This document shows positions 55,919 to 64,000 of a stretch of DNA of 64,000 bases, piece after piece; position 1 is the stretch's first letter; every line of letters starts with the position of its first letter. The position numbers and the translations under genes are program-made. The DNA lies in NCBI GenBank assembly GCA_029204225.1, contig CM055093.1, positions 29,463,777 to 29,527,776 of the forward strand. The letters are read 5' to 3'. This DNA comes from Diphasiastrum complanatum. Lineage: Eukaryota > Streptophyta > Lycopodiopsida > Lycopodiales > Lycopodiaceae. A model generated the notes under the pieces. That model was given only the letters and a program-made list of their open reading frames with translations. It was not told the DNA's origin and made no database searches.

Positions 55919-58138
55919 CTATGAGTACCATGAGAAAAGGTGTCCCTCTGAGTGTAGGCGTCGGGATGAAGATAAAGCTGCAACTACATAATGTGTACCC
56001 CCGTCCTGAAGATCCTCTAACCTCTGTATGAATGTCACAATATGGAATAAGGCCTCAATCTGAATGGGGGGGACCGCGAACTCCGCCAATATAATCTGGT
56101 GTGGTACTGAGGGCTTAGCCCGTATCATCCGGGAGAGCAAACGAATCTGGAGCCGGGAGATATATGTCCAATCGGTAGCTGTCAGACCAGTACTCCATGT
56201 CTCGGAAGCATACATAGCTGAGGGCACAACCATAGTGTCAAAGAGCCGACACTTACTAGTCGCATCTCTGATGTGTGAGCTGAAACATAGTCTCTCCAAA
56301 TCTACCAGTGAGGCATAGCCCTTCCGTACCCGGGAAATAGCTGCGTGTCTCATGCTGAACGTAGGCCCCGAGAATAGTACTCCTAGATATGTATAGGAAT
56401 CAACAACCTCTAGTGGATGACCATCCCATAGAAGCTCATGCCGCATCATGAAAGACCTAGAGGTGTTGAACACCATAACCGTAGTCTTGGCCACATTCAC
56501 CGACAAACCCCACCGTGTGCAGAAAGAAAGAAGAGCATCTAAGTGTCGCTGCAAACCCTCTCTCGTCTGTGAAAGCAAAACCACATCATCAGCATAAAGG
56601 AGAATAGCAATAATGAGGTCGCCCAATGTACAACCCTCCCCTCCATCACTCCGTATAACATGCTCTAGCTCGTCAATGTAAAGACCAAAAAGTGTAGGAG
56701 AGAGTGGACATCCCTGTTTGACCCCAATAGTACTGACCACCTCCGGTGAAATAACTCCTGATAGTCGAACCCTGCCAATAACTCGCCTGTACAATGCTAC
56801 TACCGCCTGTATAGTATCCTCCTGAAAGCCCCGATCATGAAGTCTCTGTATCAATAGATGCCTAGGCACAGAATCAAAGGCCTTGCGGAAATCCACAAAG
56901 CAACAGTATACACGCTCCCTCTTGGCCTTAGCCTCCTCAATGATGGACCTCAAAGTAAAGATATGATCCGATGTAGTATATCCCGGTCTGAAACCCGCCT
57001 GTCCAATGGCATGGAGTGATCTGGCATCCATCTCTGTATTGATCTCTGACTGTAGAATAGAACCATATACTTTGGCAAAGAGGTGACTGATCATAATGGT
57101 GCGGTAGTTGTCAGCTTTCAGGGGGTCCCCGCCTTTATGGATAGGGTGAATGAGGTTTGTGGACCATGGAGAGGGAAAATCAAAGGTGACAGCTCGGTTG
57201 GATAGGATGGAGAGAAAGGGTGAGAGGATGTCGGGAGCATACTTTAGAAGTTCAGCCTCTAGCTCATCAATGTCTTTGGCTTTATGGGAATGGAGTCGTG
57301 TGATGGCCTTCTCTATAAGTTTGTTAGTGAATATGGCAGAAGTATCCGTGAGACAAGAGGTGGGAAGAGGAGGGGTATCTGGGATGGTGTACAATGATGT
57401 GGCATATGCGACCCAAGTGCTGAGGTCTGTGATCCGTAATGGGGTTGACCGTGGAAGGAACCTCTTCCAGAATGAACCTGAGGAAGAACTAAAGAGGAGA
57501 TCCATCAGTTTCTTAGCCTGACCAATCTCGTATGCGATTTTCTTTTTTTTTGTGGTTCTACGGTAGACACGAGATATGGTTTTGGTCATATGAGGAAGAT
57601 GGGAGCGAGCATATATGAGAATCTGATGTAGCTGGATGCATTCCTGATCATACCAGGGGTTATCGGGTCTATGACGTTGCTGGTCTTTGGGCCATGGGGA
57701 TGGAAAGGCAATGGAAGCTGCAGTATGGATGGTCTGGACAAGAAAGAGGGACTGCTCCTCTAAAGTATGCTCATGTGGGAAATAGGTAAGGAGATTGGAG
57801 AGGGCTTCTCTGTACAGTGGTGTGTGATGTGAAGGGTAGCGGTAGGTGGGTTTAACTGTAGGGGTCGAAGAGAAAATAGGTGTGATGGGGAGATGACCGA
57901 CAGAGAGTGAGAGATATGAATGATCAGAAAGAGTGGTGCGGTGTACAGAGAAGGATGAAATGAAGTGAAGGAGAAACGGTGAACCCATGAAATAGTCGAC
58001 GACACTATGTCCTCCACTATGTGGAAAGCAAGTGTAGTCACCAGAGCCTGGCAGCTGAAGAAGGCCATTATAAATGGCCAGTCCATGAGCCTCACCCAAC
58101 TGAAGCATCTGCTCCCCATATGATGTGACTGGACCCAC
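55919..58138 (-). CDS. LINE-B ORF2: endonuclease end and reverse transcriptase (739-codon open stretch)
   Basis: Open from 58138 to TAG 55919-55921. It begins in the endonuclease (GGHSVVDYFMGSPF, SDHSYLSLS) and runs through a linker with WYDQECIQLHQIL. RT follows: HPIHKGGDPLKADNYRTIMI, AGFRPGYTTSDHIFTLR, CCFVDFRKAFDSVPRHLL, GVKQGCPLSPTLFGLYID, and YADDVVLLSQTREG with the catalytic YADD at 56596-56585. The terminal TAG stands where a Gln would fit (WYS-stop-ACRLL), so the open stretch is a fragment of a longer ORF2. Confidence 0.88.
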   Translation of the reverse strand: MGPVTSYGEQMLQLGEAHGLAIYNGLLQLPGSGDYTCFPHSGGHSVVDYFMGSPFLLHFISSFSVHRTTLSDHSYLSLSVGHLPITPIFSSTPTVKPTYRYPSHHTPLYREALSNLLTYFPHEHTLEEQSLFLVQTIHTAASIAFPSPWPKDQQRHRPDNPWYDQECIQLHQILIYARSHLPHMTKTISRVYRRTTKKKKIAYEIGQAKKLMDLLFSSSSGSFWKRFLPRSTPLRITDLSTWVAYATSLYTIPDTPPLPTSCLTDTSAIFTNKLIEKAITRLHSHKAKDIDELEAELLKYAPDILSPFLSILSNRAVTFDFPSPWSTNLIHPIHKGGDPLKADNYRTIMISHLFAKVYGSILQSEINTEMDARSLHAIGQAGFRPGYTTSDHIFTLRSIIEEAKAKRERVYCCFVDFRKAFDSVPRHLLIQRLHDRGFQEDTIQAVVALYRRVIGRVRLSGVISPEVVSTIGVKQGCPLSPTLFGLYIDELEHVIRSDGGEGCTLGDLIIAILLYADDVVLLSQTREGLQRHLDALLSFCTRWGLSVNVAKTTVMVFNTSRSFMMRHELLWDGHPLEVVDSYTYLGVLFSGPTFSMRHAAISRVRKGYASLVDLERLCFSSHIRDATSKCRLFDTMVVPSAMYASETWSTGLTATDWTYISRLQIRLLSRMIRAKPSVPHQIILAEFAVPPIQIEALFHIVTFIQRLEDLQDGGTHYVVAALSSSRRLHSEGHLFSWYS

Positions 58139-58700
58139 TGCATTCGCTGATCGCCGTATAAGACCAAGATCATCCCAATCAAGTGCATGTATCCGTTGTG
58201 GATCATCTGCTGCTCTGTGAAATTCCGTTTGCCTAGACCCAGTCCTGGCATTGAAGTCCCCCGCTAAAAGAATATATCCTCGATCCTCATATCTGATATG
58301 AAATATCCATGAAAGGTGACTCCTCCTCTGAGGTGAAAGCTGATGTCTCTAGAGGGAAATAACAAATAGCCAAGAATATGTCACGATCTAACTCCATCAA
58401 CCTGTGGTCCAACCTGATCCAAATATAGCGAGCCTGCTCGTCAGTGTATAGTAGATCGACCCATGGCCGGAGAGAGTCTCAAAATAAGCAAGCAACACCA
58501 CCTAAACCGCGACTAGTCAGTGCCCTCGTCTTCCCTCTACAAGTAGAAAGCTAGCGGGAATCCCTCAATGCAAGGAAGTCCTCTCTCAGGACTCTCATGT
58601 GTCTCAGTAAGTATCAGGATATCCCTTCTAGTACAAAAATCTCTAAAGTCTCCTGCTGTAGCTGAAGAATGGATACCATTGCAATTCCATAAACTCAACC
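58139..58700 (-). pseudogene. LINE-B endonuclease N-terminal part (frameshifted)
   Basis: Minus-strand pieces in changing frames: LRLSLWNCNGIHSSATAGDF, ILILTETHES, GGVACL-like, ARYIWIRLDHRL, LLAGDFNARTGSRQTEFHR (about 58275-58215). These are the WNCNG, ETHES and GDFNA boxes of the APE-type endonuclease. At least three frameshifts separate them, so this copy cannot make an active enzyme. Confidence 0.8.
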
Positions 58701-59856
58701 GCAATGCTTTTGTGAGGGCCCCCGAACCGCTCCTAAGTCCGGGGGGCCCAAATCCCTATGCCTCAGATTTTTGGGGGTCAATGTATCGGGCCTTACCATC
58801 CGATAGATCACCCTTTTTCCCAATGCTTTGGCTTCGCTGAAAACCTTCCTCCTTTCGGCAACTTGCATAGGTGTGAGATCATCATCCATGAAGACAAGGG
58901 TACCTCTCAGCCTAGCTCGTAGCCTAAGGACAACTTGCCACTCCTCTATTCCCGTGAACCGTATGATGAGTGTAGTTGGATCTCTTTTAGTTCTCCACGC
59001 TCTTTCCATTCCATTGTGATGGTGGGAAAGTGTATCCGTGAGGAAACTGGTTGCTTCGGTAATTGGAGCCTTAGTATCTTCAATTCCTCGCACCCGCACA
59101 TTCAGAGATTTATACTTCCGCATTTCTTCTTCGGATATGGTGGCTGAGATGACGCTATTGAAAGTGTGTGTACCTTCTTGAGGCCCATGTTTTGGTTTCC
59201 GCCTTATGTTGCTCAGTCCGTTACTCCAATTCTTGGATCTTTGTGGTGCTGGCTGGTTCTTCTTTTCTGCTCAAGGTCTCTTCCAAAGATATGATCCGGT
59301 CCATCATAGTTTGCTTCTCGATTGCCATAGCTTGTATTGTGGTTTTCATTTGACCCATTTCAATCCTTAGGTAGCTAGATTCCAGTGTAATCTGCTCCAT
59401 GCAAGAGAGAAGGTACTGTTCAAATGCTTTCGTAGGAGAGTAGACTTCTTTAGGGAATGAGAGAGGATAATGGGAGGGGGCAGGAGAACCATGGAGAAAG
59501 GAGAGGGCCAAGGAAGAGGGGGGAGGGCTGAGTGCCTGCTGGGCAGCCAGCGTTGCCTCAGCAGGCAGAAAAGAGGGAATGGAAGCCAACGAGGGGGTGG
59601 GAAGGGCCAGCGAAGGGGTGGGAGGGGTAGGATTAGTCTGAGCAGGCAGCGAGGGGGTGGGAAGGGCCAGCGAGGGGGTGGGAGAGGTAGTAGGCAGCGA
59701 GGGGGTGAGTGAAGGCAGCGAGGAAGCAACAAACGAGGGAGCAGGCAGCGAGGGGGTGGGAAGGGCCAGCGAGGGGGTGGAATCAGGCAGCGAAGGAGAG
59801 GGAGGGGGCAGCGAAGGGGAGGGAGGGGAGCGAGGGCTCCCCTTTTTCTTGGCCAT
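58695..59856 (-). pseudogene. LINE-B ORF1: Pro/Ser repeat, coiled coil and RRM-like domain (one frameshift)
   Basis: ATG 59856-59854 (MAKKKGSPRS) opens a repeat-rich region of LALPTPSLPA-type units (about residues 10-115). A likely coiled coil follows (EQITLESSYLRIEMGQMKTT…ISLEETLSRKEE, about 150-205). A frameshift near 59225 leads to an RRM-like C-terminal part (KYKSLNVRVRGIED, RDPTTLIIRFTGI, LVFMDDDLTPMQVAERRKV, 59114-58790). This is typical of LINE ORF1 RNA-binding chaperones. The repeats make the + strand look Gly/Arg-coding, which is a shadow. Confidence 0.8.
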
Positions 59857-59864
59857 GGAGAGGG

Positions 59865-59866
<2 letters not shown>

Positions 59867-59924
<58 letters not shown>
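59867..59924 (-). repeat. (CT)n tract joining LINE-A tail to LINE-B 5' end
   Basis: 58 bases of alternating GA on the + strand. It is the end of the LINE-A tail and at the same time lies 11 bases upstream of the LINE-B ORF1 ATG. Confidence 0.9.
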
Positions 59925-59927
<3 letters not shown>

Positions 59928-60161
59928 AGAATTAGAATTATTATTATTAACGTCTTTTGGTGCCCAGGGGCACATAAGACAAAAGAGAGTACAAAATGTG
60001 AGAAGCATTGTCCGCATAAGGACTTATTTACCAATGAAAAGACAGTAAAACTAAAACTAAAATATCGATCTCTCTGTCTCTAAGAGAAAAAGTATCCAAG
60101 CTTGACCACCAGCTGGTGAGGGTACAAAGCAAGAGCTTAACCACCTGCTCCGCGGAGGAAA
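59925..60161 (-). other. LINE-A right copy 3' UTR and tail
   Basis: Same as 1451-1688 in reverse complement, including the gtgcccctgggcac inverted word and TAA/TTCTAA units. No gene. Confidence 0.88.
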
Positions 60162-62552
60162 CTAGCTACGAGCAAGCCGAAAGTAATGAGTGATGGTAGT
60201 AGTGGGTCGTGATGTAGGCTGGTGGGAGGCGTATGAAGATCTAGTAGCACTGGATCGAGCCGAAACTCTCTGTGTCTTCGATCTTCGGACGGGGACGTCA
60301 AAATCCGCAACCGAAATATCCACTCTGTCTCGCTTCTGGAAGAACTGAGTAATGTGAGCCTGACTGGAATCCATATCTGAGAGCGTAGGTAGAAGTGAAG
60401 CTCGTAAAATATACATCTCTCTCAAAAGAAGACCCACACATCTAGCGTCTGGATACTCGAGGAAGGAGCTCAACGTGAGGGGAATATCTCGGTATAAACA
60501 ATGGTATCGTCCTCTAATCTCATAGTATACTGGGCAGCGAAAGATGAAATGAAACTCATCTTCCACCTCCTGAAGAGAACAGAGCTGACATATCCGCTGC
60601 AATCTGGGAGTGTCTGTGTATCTACCTGTCTCGATAGCAAGCTGATGAGAAGAGACTCGAAGCTGTCCTATACGATATCTCAGACCAAAAGATAGCGTCT
60701 GTGTAAGATAAACTGGAAGAATAGGCAAGCCCGAAACGTCCAGCCGTAAAAGATGTGTGCCATAATAATGTAGCTTGACCCTATCTGGATCAGGATGTGA
60801 CCATATAGTGCGTATGTAGCTCCGGTAGATCTGCTGTCTGATATAAGCATGGGTTCCATTCGGAAGATCAAGTGCGGATAAACCCCAAGTCTGAAGAAGG
60901 GCTGAGACACTGCGATACCAAGAGTGCTTGGCTCCCTGATCCGCAATGGTACAAGATGAAGTGAGAGCAGCAACAATGTATCTGGAGGTATCTAGATCTG
61001 ATACCCTGTGAAGAAAGGTGATGATCTGAAACATAGCACCAACAACTAATGGAGGAGAAGCAAACTCGGCTAGTATGATATCATGTGGTACTGAGGGCTT
61101 AGCCCGGATTATCCTACTGAGCATGAGAATCTGGATACGAGTAAGATCTCTCCATGTATCGCGTGATAAATCAGGGCACCAAGTCTCAGCCGAATATAGC
61201 ACAACTGGGGAGACAGTAGCAGAAAATAGTAGGCATCTGGTAGCAGGATCCTGCACATAATAAGTAGAGCAAAATCTCTCCATATGCACAAGAGCGGTAT
61301 GCCCCTTGCGGAGCCTGGCGGTGGCTGCTGGTCGAAAAGTGAGTAGCGGACCAGAGAAAAGAACTCCCAAATAGGTGTAGGAGGTCACGATCTCAATCGG
61401 TAGCCCGTCATAATAGAAAATCACATCTCTCATATGCTGTCTGTTGGTGTTAAACACCATAATCTTAGTCTTCTTAAGGTTAACCGTCAATCCCCAACGC
61501 TGGCAAAAGTGATGTAAAGCAGAAAGGTGACTCTGTAAACCAGCTGCAGAGGATGAGAGGAGAACCACATCATCAGCGTACAAGAGAATGGGGATAATAA
61601 TGTCTGCTAGGGGACAGCCCTCTCCACCTTCCTCGCGTATAATCCGCTCGAGGTCATCTATATATAGTGCAAAAAGAGTGGGTGATAAGGGGCAACCCTG
61701 CTTCACACCAATGGTAGAATGTATCTGTGAGGACCAGCCACTACCATCTCTGAAACGTGCCAAGACTCGCTCATATAAAGTAATGATCGCAGCAATAGTA
61801 TCCTCTGAAAAGCCAAGTGAAGACAGTCTCTGGAAAAGAAGATGTCGTGGAACAGAGTCAAAAGCTTTGCGAAAATCCACAAAGCAACAGTAAATTCTCT
61901 GTTTCCGATGTCGAGCCTCCTCAATAATGCATCTCAAAATGAAGATCTGGTCTGAAGTAGAATATCCCGGTCTGAAACCAGCTTGACCCATAGCGTGTAA
62001 ACCCTCAGTTTCAGCAAAAGATCCAGTAACTGTCTGTAGTATAGAGCCATATATCTTAGCCAGAGTGTGGCCAATCATAATGGTGCGGTAGTTTCCTACA
62101 TTCATGGGATCACCTGCCTTGAGGATGGGGTGAAGGATATTAGTACACCAAGCCGTAGGAAAACCAGAAGTAACAGCTGTGTTAAAAACATGAGCAATGT
62201 AAGGGGAGATGAGATGTGCTACGGGCTTTAGGAAGTCTACACTTAAGGAGTCATAGTCAGTGGCTTTATTTAGTTTGGCATGTTTAATGGCGTTTTCAAC
62301 CATGTCAGGGGTGAAAAGTGAGCAGTGGTCAGGTCTCGGTGAGAGTGAGGTAGGAGGAGAGTCCGTGGTATATAACTCCGTGGCATACTCAATCCAGGAT
62401 TCGATGGCTATGGGGGCCAATGTTGAAGAGTGTCTGGTGAAATGTTTCCAGAAAAAAGAGGAGGAGGGTGAATCTAAAGAGTTGATCATTTTTTGGCAGA
62501 GTGATTGTAGGTACTTGATCTTCTTTGTTCTGGTGGTTCTATGATATTCTTT
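60162..62552 (-). CDS. LINE-A ORF2: reverse transcriptase and zinc-knuckle part (intact)
   Basis: Open from the codon after TAG 62553-62555 to the stop at 60162. A linker (KEYHRTTRTKK, MINSLDSPSSSFFWKHF) is followed by RT: HPILKAGDPMNVGNYRTIMI, AGFRPGYSTSDQIFILR, CCFVDFRKAFDSVPRHLLF, GVKQGCPLSPTLFALYIDDL, LLYADDVVLL with YADD at 61580-61569. The C-terminal knuckle CQLC…EVEDEFHFIFRC lies near 60590-60535. Apart from the amber upstream it looks capable of encoding an active enzyme. No internal ATG start is obvious for the RT part alone. Confidence 0.92.
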   Translation of the reverse strand, partial: KEYHRTTRTKKIKYLQSLCQKMINSLDSPSSSFFWKHFTRHSSTLAPIAIESWIEYATELYTTDSPPTSLSPRPDHCSLFTPDMVENAIKHAKLNKATDYDSLSVDFLKPVAHLISPYIAHVFNTAVTSGFPTAWCTNILHPILKAGDPMNVGNYRTIMIGHTLAKIYGSILQTVTGSFAETEGLHAMGQAGFRPGYSTSDQIFILRCIIEEARHRKQRIYCCFVDFRKAFDSVPRHLLFQRLSSLGFSEDTIAAIITLYERVLARFRDGSGWSSQIHSTIGVKQGCPLSPTLFALYIDDLERIIREEGGEGCPLADIIIPILLYADDVVLLSSSAAGLQSHLSALHHFCQRWGLTVNLKKTKIMVFNTNRQHMRDVIFYYDGLPIEIVTSYTYLGVLFSGPLLTFRPAATARLRKGHTALVHMERFCSTYYVQDPATRCLLFSATVSPVVLYSAETWCPDLSRDTWRDLTRIQILMLSRIIRAKPSVPHDIILAEFASPPLVVGAMFQIITFLHRVSDLDTSRYIVAALTSSCTIADQGAKHSWYRSVSALLQTWGLSALDLPNGTHAYIRQQIYRSYIRTIWSHPDPDRVKLHYYGTHLLRLDVSGLPILPVYLTQTLSFGLRYRIGQLRVSSHQLAIETGRYTDTPRLQRICQLCSLQEVEDEFHFIFRCPVYYEIRGRYHCLYRDIPLTLSSFLEYPDARCVGLLLREMYILRASLLPTLSDMDSSQAHITQFFQKRDRVDISVADFDVPVRRSKTQRVSARSSATRSSYASHQPTSRPTTTITHYFRLARS

Positions 62553-63713
62553 CTAGCATTGTTTGAGTGTGGCAGGGGAGTGTGACCTGGCATATGTCAC
62601 ATGATTGTGAAGAGAGCGGCATTCTGCATCATACCATATGTTGTGAACACTTCTGTGAGATGATGTCGTTTTGGTGGGGAAGGATGAGGAAGCAGCAGCT
62701 AAGAGGGATGTAGAGAGAAAAGTGGCTTGCTGGTCAATTGGTGCCATGAACGGGAAGTTAGCGAGTAGTTGGGATAAGATTGTGGTGTAATTAGTGAATC
62801 CAGATTGGGTGAAAGGAATACGTTTATGAGTGGGAAGAGAGCAAGAAACTTGCAAAGAAGAGGTTATGTGACCAAGTGAGATGTGTAAGAGTGAGTGATC
62901 GGAAATGGTAGGGGGTGTAATGGAGAAATCAGAAATGTGAGAGATCAAAGCAGGTGATCCAATGAAGTAGTCGACCACACTATGTCCTCCACCATGAGGA
63001 TAGCATGTATATGCTGATGAGGAAGGCCACTGTGTGAGGCCATTCAAAATGGCAAGATCGTGTGTCTCTGCTAGAGTGATCAACTGCTCCCCGAAAGATG
63101 TAGCTGGAGTGTCTGCATCCTGTGATACCCGGTCTAGCCCCATATCCAAAGGGTAAAGCCTGAGAAGATCCGTAGCTGCATGAAATTCGGTTTGTCTAGA
63201 GCTTGTGCGGGCGTTGAAATCACCTGCTAGTAAAATGGAACCCTGCTGAGAAAAGATAGCAATATCATCTGAGAGAGCCTGAAAAGGGTCCCCGCCAAAC
63301 TCAGCAAACACTGAGGTCTGTGGAGCAAAATAGCATACAGCTATATAGATGTCCTGAGGTAATCCCAATAGTGAGCCAATAATGTGTAACCAAATATAGC
63401 GAGCGTATGGATCTTGTTTAACCATCTGAACTGTGGTGTCTTTGTATAAACAAGCTAGTCCTCCAGATCCTCGACAAGTTTTTCCCCTAACAAATGGACG
63501 AAAAGCAGAATGCCAAGAGTACTCCTGTATATTTGGAAGAGGATGATATAAGGACTCATGAGTTTCAGCCAACAACAAAATGTCGCATTTTCTAATAAAA
63601 TCAGCAAAGTCTCCGGCTGATGACGAAGATAAAAAACCATTACAATTCCAGAAGCCAAGTCTCAAATTGGTAGGGGATCTCGGGTAGCTTCTATATCCGG
63701 GGGCCCCTAGTTC
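62553..63713 (-). CDS. LINE-A ORF2: endonuclease part, ending at an amber codon
   Basis: Minus strand: LRLGFWNCNGFLSSS (63665 onwards), LLLAETHESLYHPLP, GGLACLYKD, IAVCYFAPQTS, ILLAGDFNARTSSRQTEFH, GGGHSVVDYFIGSP, TISDHSLLHISL, then a linker (WYDAECRSLHNHV). These are the conserved boxes of an APE-type endonuclease (N of WNCNG, E of ETHE, D and N of GDFN, D and H of SDH). The frame is open upstream to the ORF1 stop with no ATG, so the true start is unclear. It ends QC-stop where LINE-C reads RQKEYH. Confidence 0.88.
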   Translation of the reverse strand, partial: ELGAPGYRSYPRSPTNLRLGFWNCNGFLSSSSAGDFADFIRKCDILLLAETHESLYHPLPNIQEYSWHSAFRPFVRGKTCRGSGGLACLYKDTTVQMVKQDPYARYIWLHIIGSLLGLPQDIYIAVCYFAPQTSVFAEFGGDPFQALSDDIAIFSQQGSILLAGDFNARTSSRQTEFHAATDLLRLYPLDMGLDRVSQDADTPATSFGEQLITLAETHDLAILNGLTQWPSSSAYTCYPHGGGHSVVDYFIGSPALISHISDFSITPPTISDHSLLHISLGHITSSLQVSCSLPTHKRIPFTQSGFTNYTTILSQLLANFPFMAPIDQQATFLSTSLLAAASSSFPTKTTSSHRSVHNIWYDAECRSLHNHVTYARSHSPATLKQC

Positions 63714-63995
63714 CTATTGTGGAAGGTCGAAAAATCTCGGTTTCCCGTCAATAAAAACAACCCTTTGCCCTTTCTCTTTCGCTTCAAGGATAATCTTTTT
63801 TCTTGCCAACCATTGAGTATTTGTTAAGTCATCATCCATATAAATGAAAGTACCTTTGAGCTTTGCCCTAAGCCGAAGGGCAGCATTGCGTTGTGAAAGC
63901 GAGCGGAACTTGATAAACAAAACATTGTCATCAAATTTACTACGCCAAGCAGTATCAAAACCATCAGCCACATGAGATAACTTGGAAATGAGCAA
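63714..63995 (-). CDS. LINE-A ORF1, C-terminal part (partial)
   Basis: Enters from the right edge. Contains DNVLFIKFRSLSQRNAALRL, KGTFIYMDDDLTNTQWLARK, EKGQRVVFIDGKPRFFDLPQ, then TAG 63714-63716. It matches the C-terminal RRM-like part of LINE-B ORF1 (MDDDLTPMQVAERRK). The product would bind the element RNA. ORF2 follows in the same frame. Confidence 0.8.
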   Translation of the reverse strand: MLISKLSHVADGFDTAWRSKFDDNVLFIKFRSLSQRNAALRLRAKLKGTFIYMDDDLTNTQWLARKKIILEAKEKGQRVVFIDGKPRFFDLPQ

Positions 63996-64000
63996 ATCCG

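Larger units (their letters stand above)
55440..59866 (-). mobile_element. LINE-B, LINE with ORF1 and ORF2 but lacking its 3' end
   Basis: Minus strand. From the CT tract at 59867 it reads ORF1 (59856 to about 58695), endonuclease (about 58700-57900), RT (to 56200) and the zinc-knuckle region (to about 55440). Homology to LINE-A then stops. No 3' UTR or tail is present, which is unusual for a LINE because loss normally affects the 5' end. Its 5' end directly abuts the 3' tail of the LINE-A copy on the same strand. Confidence 0.85.
59925..64000 (-). mobile_element. LINE-A, right copy (nearly full, 5' end beyond window)
   Basis: Minus strand. ORF1 end (63995-63714), endonuclease (63713-62553), RT and knuckle (62552-60162), 3' UTR and tail (60161-59925). 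Over the 1.7 kb shared with the left edge I found one base difference, so both copies are very recent. ORF1, endonuclease and RT all lie in the same reading frame, separated only by TAG codons at 63714-63716 and 62553-62555. Confidence 0.92.

Noticed and set aside
59470-60083. Long + strand Gly/Arg/Glu-rich frames over the LINE-B ORF1 and GA tract
   Set aside because: They are antisense to the LALPTPSLPA-type repeats of ORF1 and run through a microsatellite. The minus-strand ORF1 explains the sequence.

Overview
This is nuclear DNA of a large-genome land plant. The evidence is the plant-type primer-binding sites complementary to initiator tRNA-Met on every LTR element where that site survives, chromodomain Ty3/gypsy and Ty1/copia elements, LINEs with simple-sequence tails, premature stops concentrated at CAG (a CHG-methylation signature), and exons of a plant-type THO6/DWA1 WD40 gene. 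I cannot name the species. The abundance of nested elements and the very long introns suggest a fern, lycophyte, gymnosperm or similar genome.

Layout. 1-1741: 3' end of a young LINE (LINE-A, + strand). 1742-11033: an older LINE-C split by Gypsy-1 (2957-8825, minus). 11034-12565: palindromic AT-rich spacer, a decayed LINE and a hAT transposase fragment. 12566 to about 21317: Copia-1 (minus), split by an intact, very young Gypsy-2 (13220-19949, + strand) that carries a third, inverted LTR. 21318-23640: non-coding sequence holding one THO6 exon (22771-22884, minus). 23690-44900: a five-level nest. A Gypsy-G gag relic is split by Gypsy-F (24329-44464, +). Gypsy-F's 5' LTR is split by Gypsy-D (minus). 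Gypsy-D is split by Copia-2 (25441-38040, minus). Copia-2 is split by Gypsy-E (27124-34832, +). 44900-55100: intron-like DNA with the second (45945-46069) and first (53758-53797) recognised THO6 exons, two unidentified candidate exons, a LINE relic, a copia LTR, a gypsy relic and a TIR-like repeat. 55126-55367: hairpin-rich DNA. 55440-59866: LINE-B (minus). 59867-64000: a second LINE-A copy (minus), almost identical to the one at the left edge and inverted relative to it.

How it fits together. The only recognised host gene is THO6, on the minus strand. Three consecutive exons join in frame across introns of about 7.7 kb and 23.1 kb, so much of the window, possibly all of it, lies within one transcription unit whose introns have filled with retrotransposons. 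Gypsy-2 is the only element that looks fully coding-competent. LINE-A is recent but carries an amber codon between its endonuclease and reverse transcriptase. The other elements are broken by frameshifts, deletions and stops. Insertion order was read from target-site duplications and from host reading frames that resume on the far side of each insertion.
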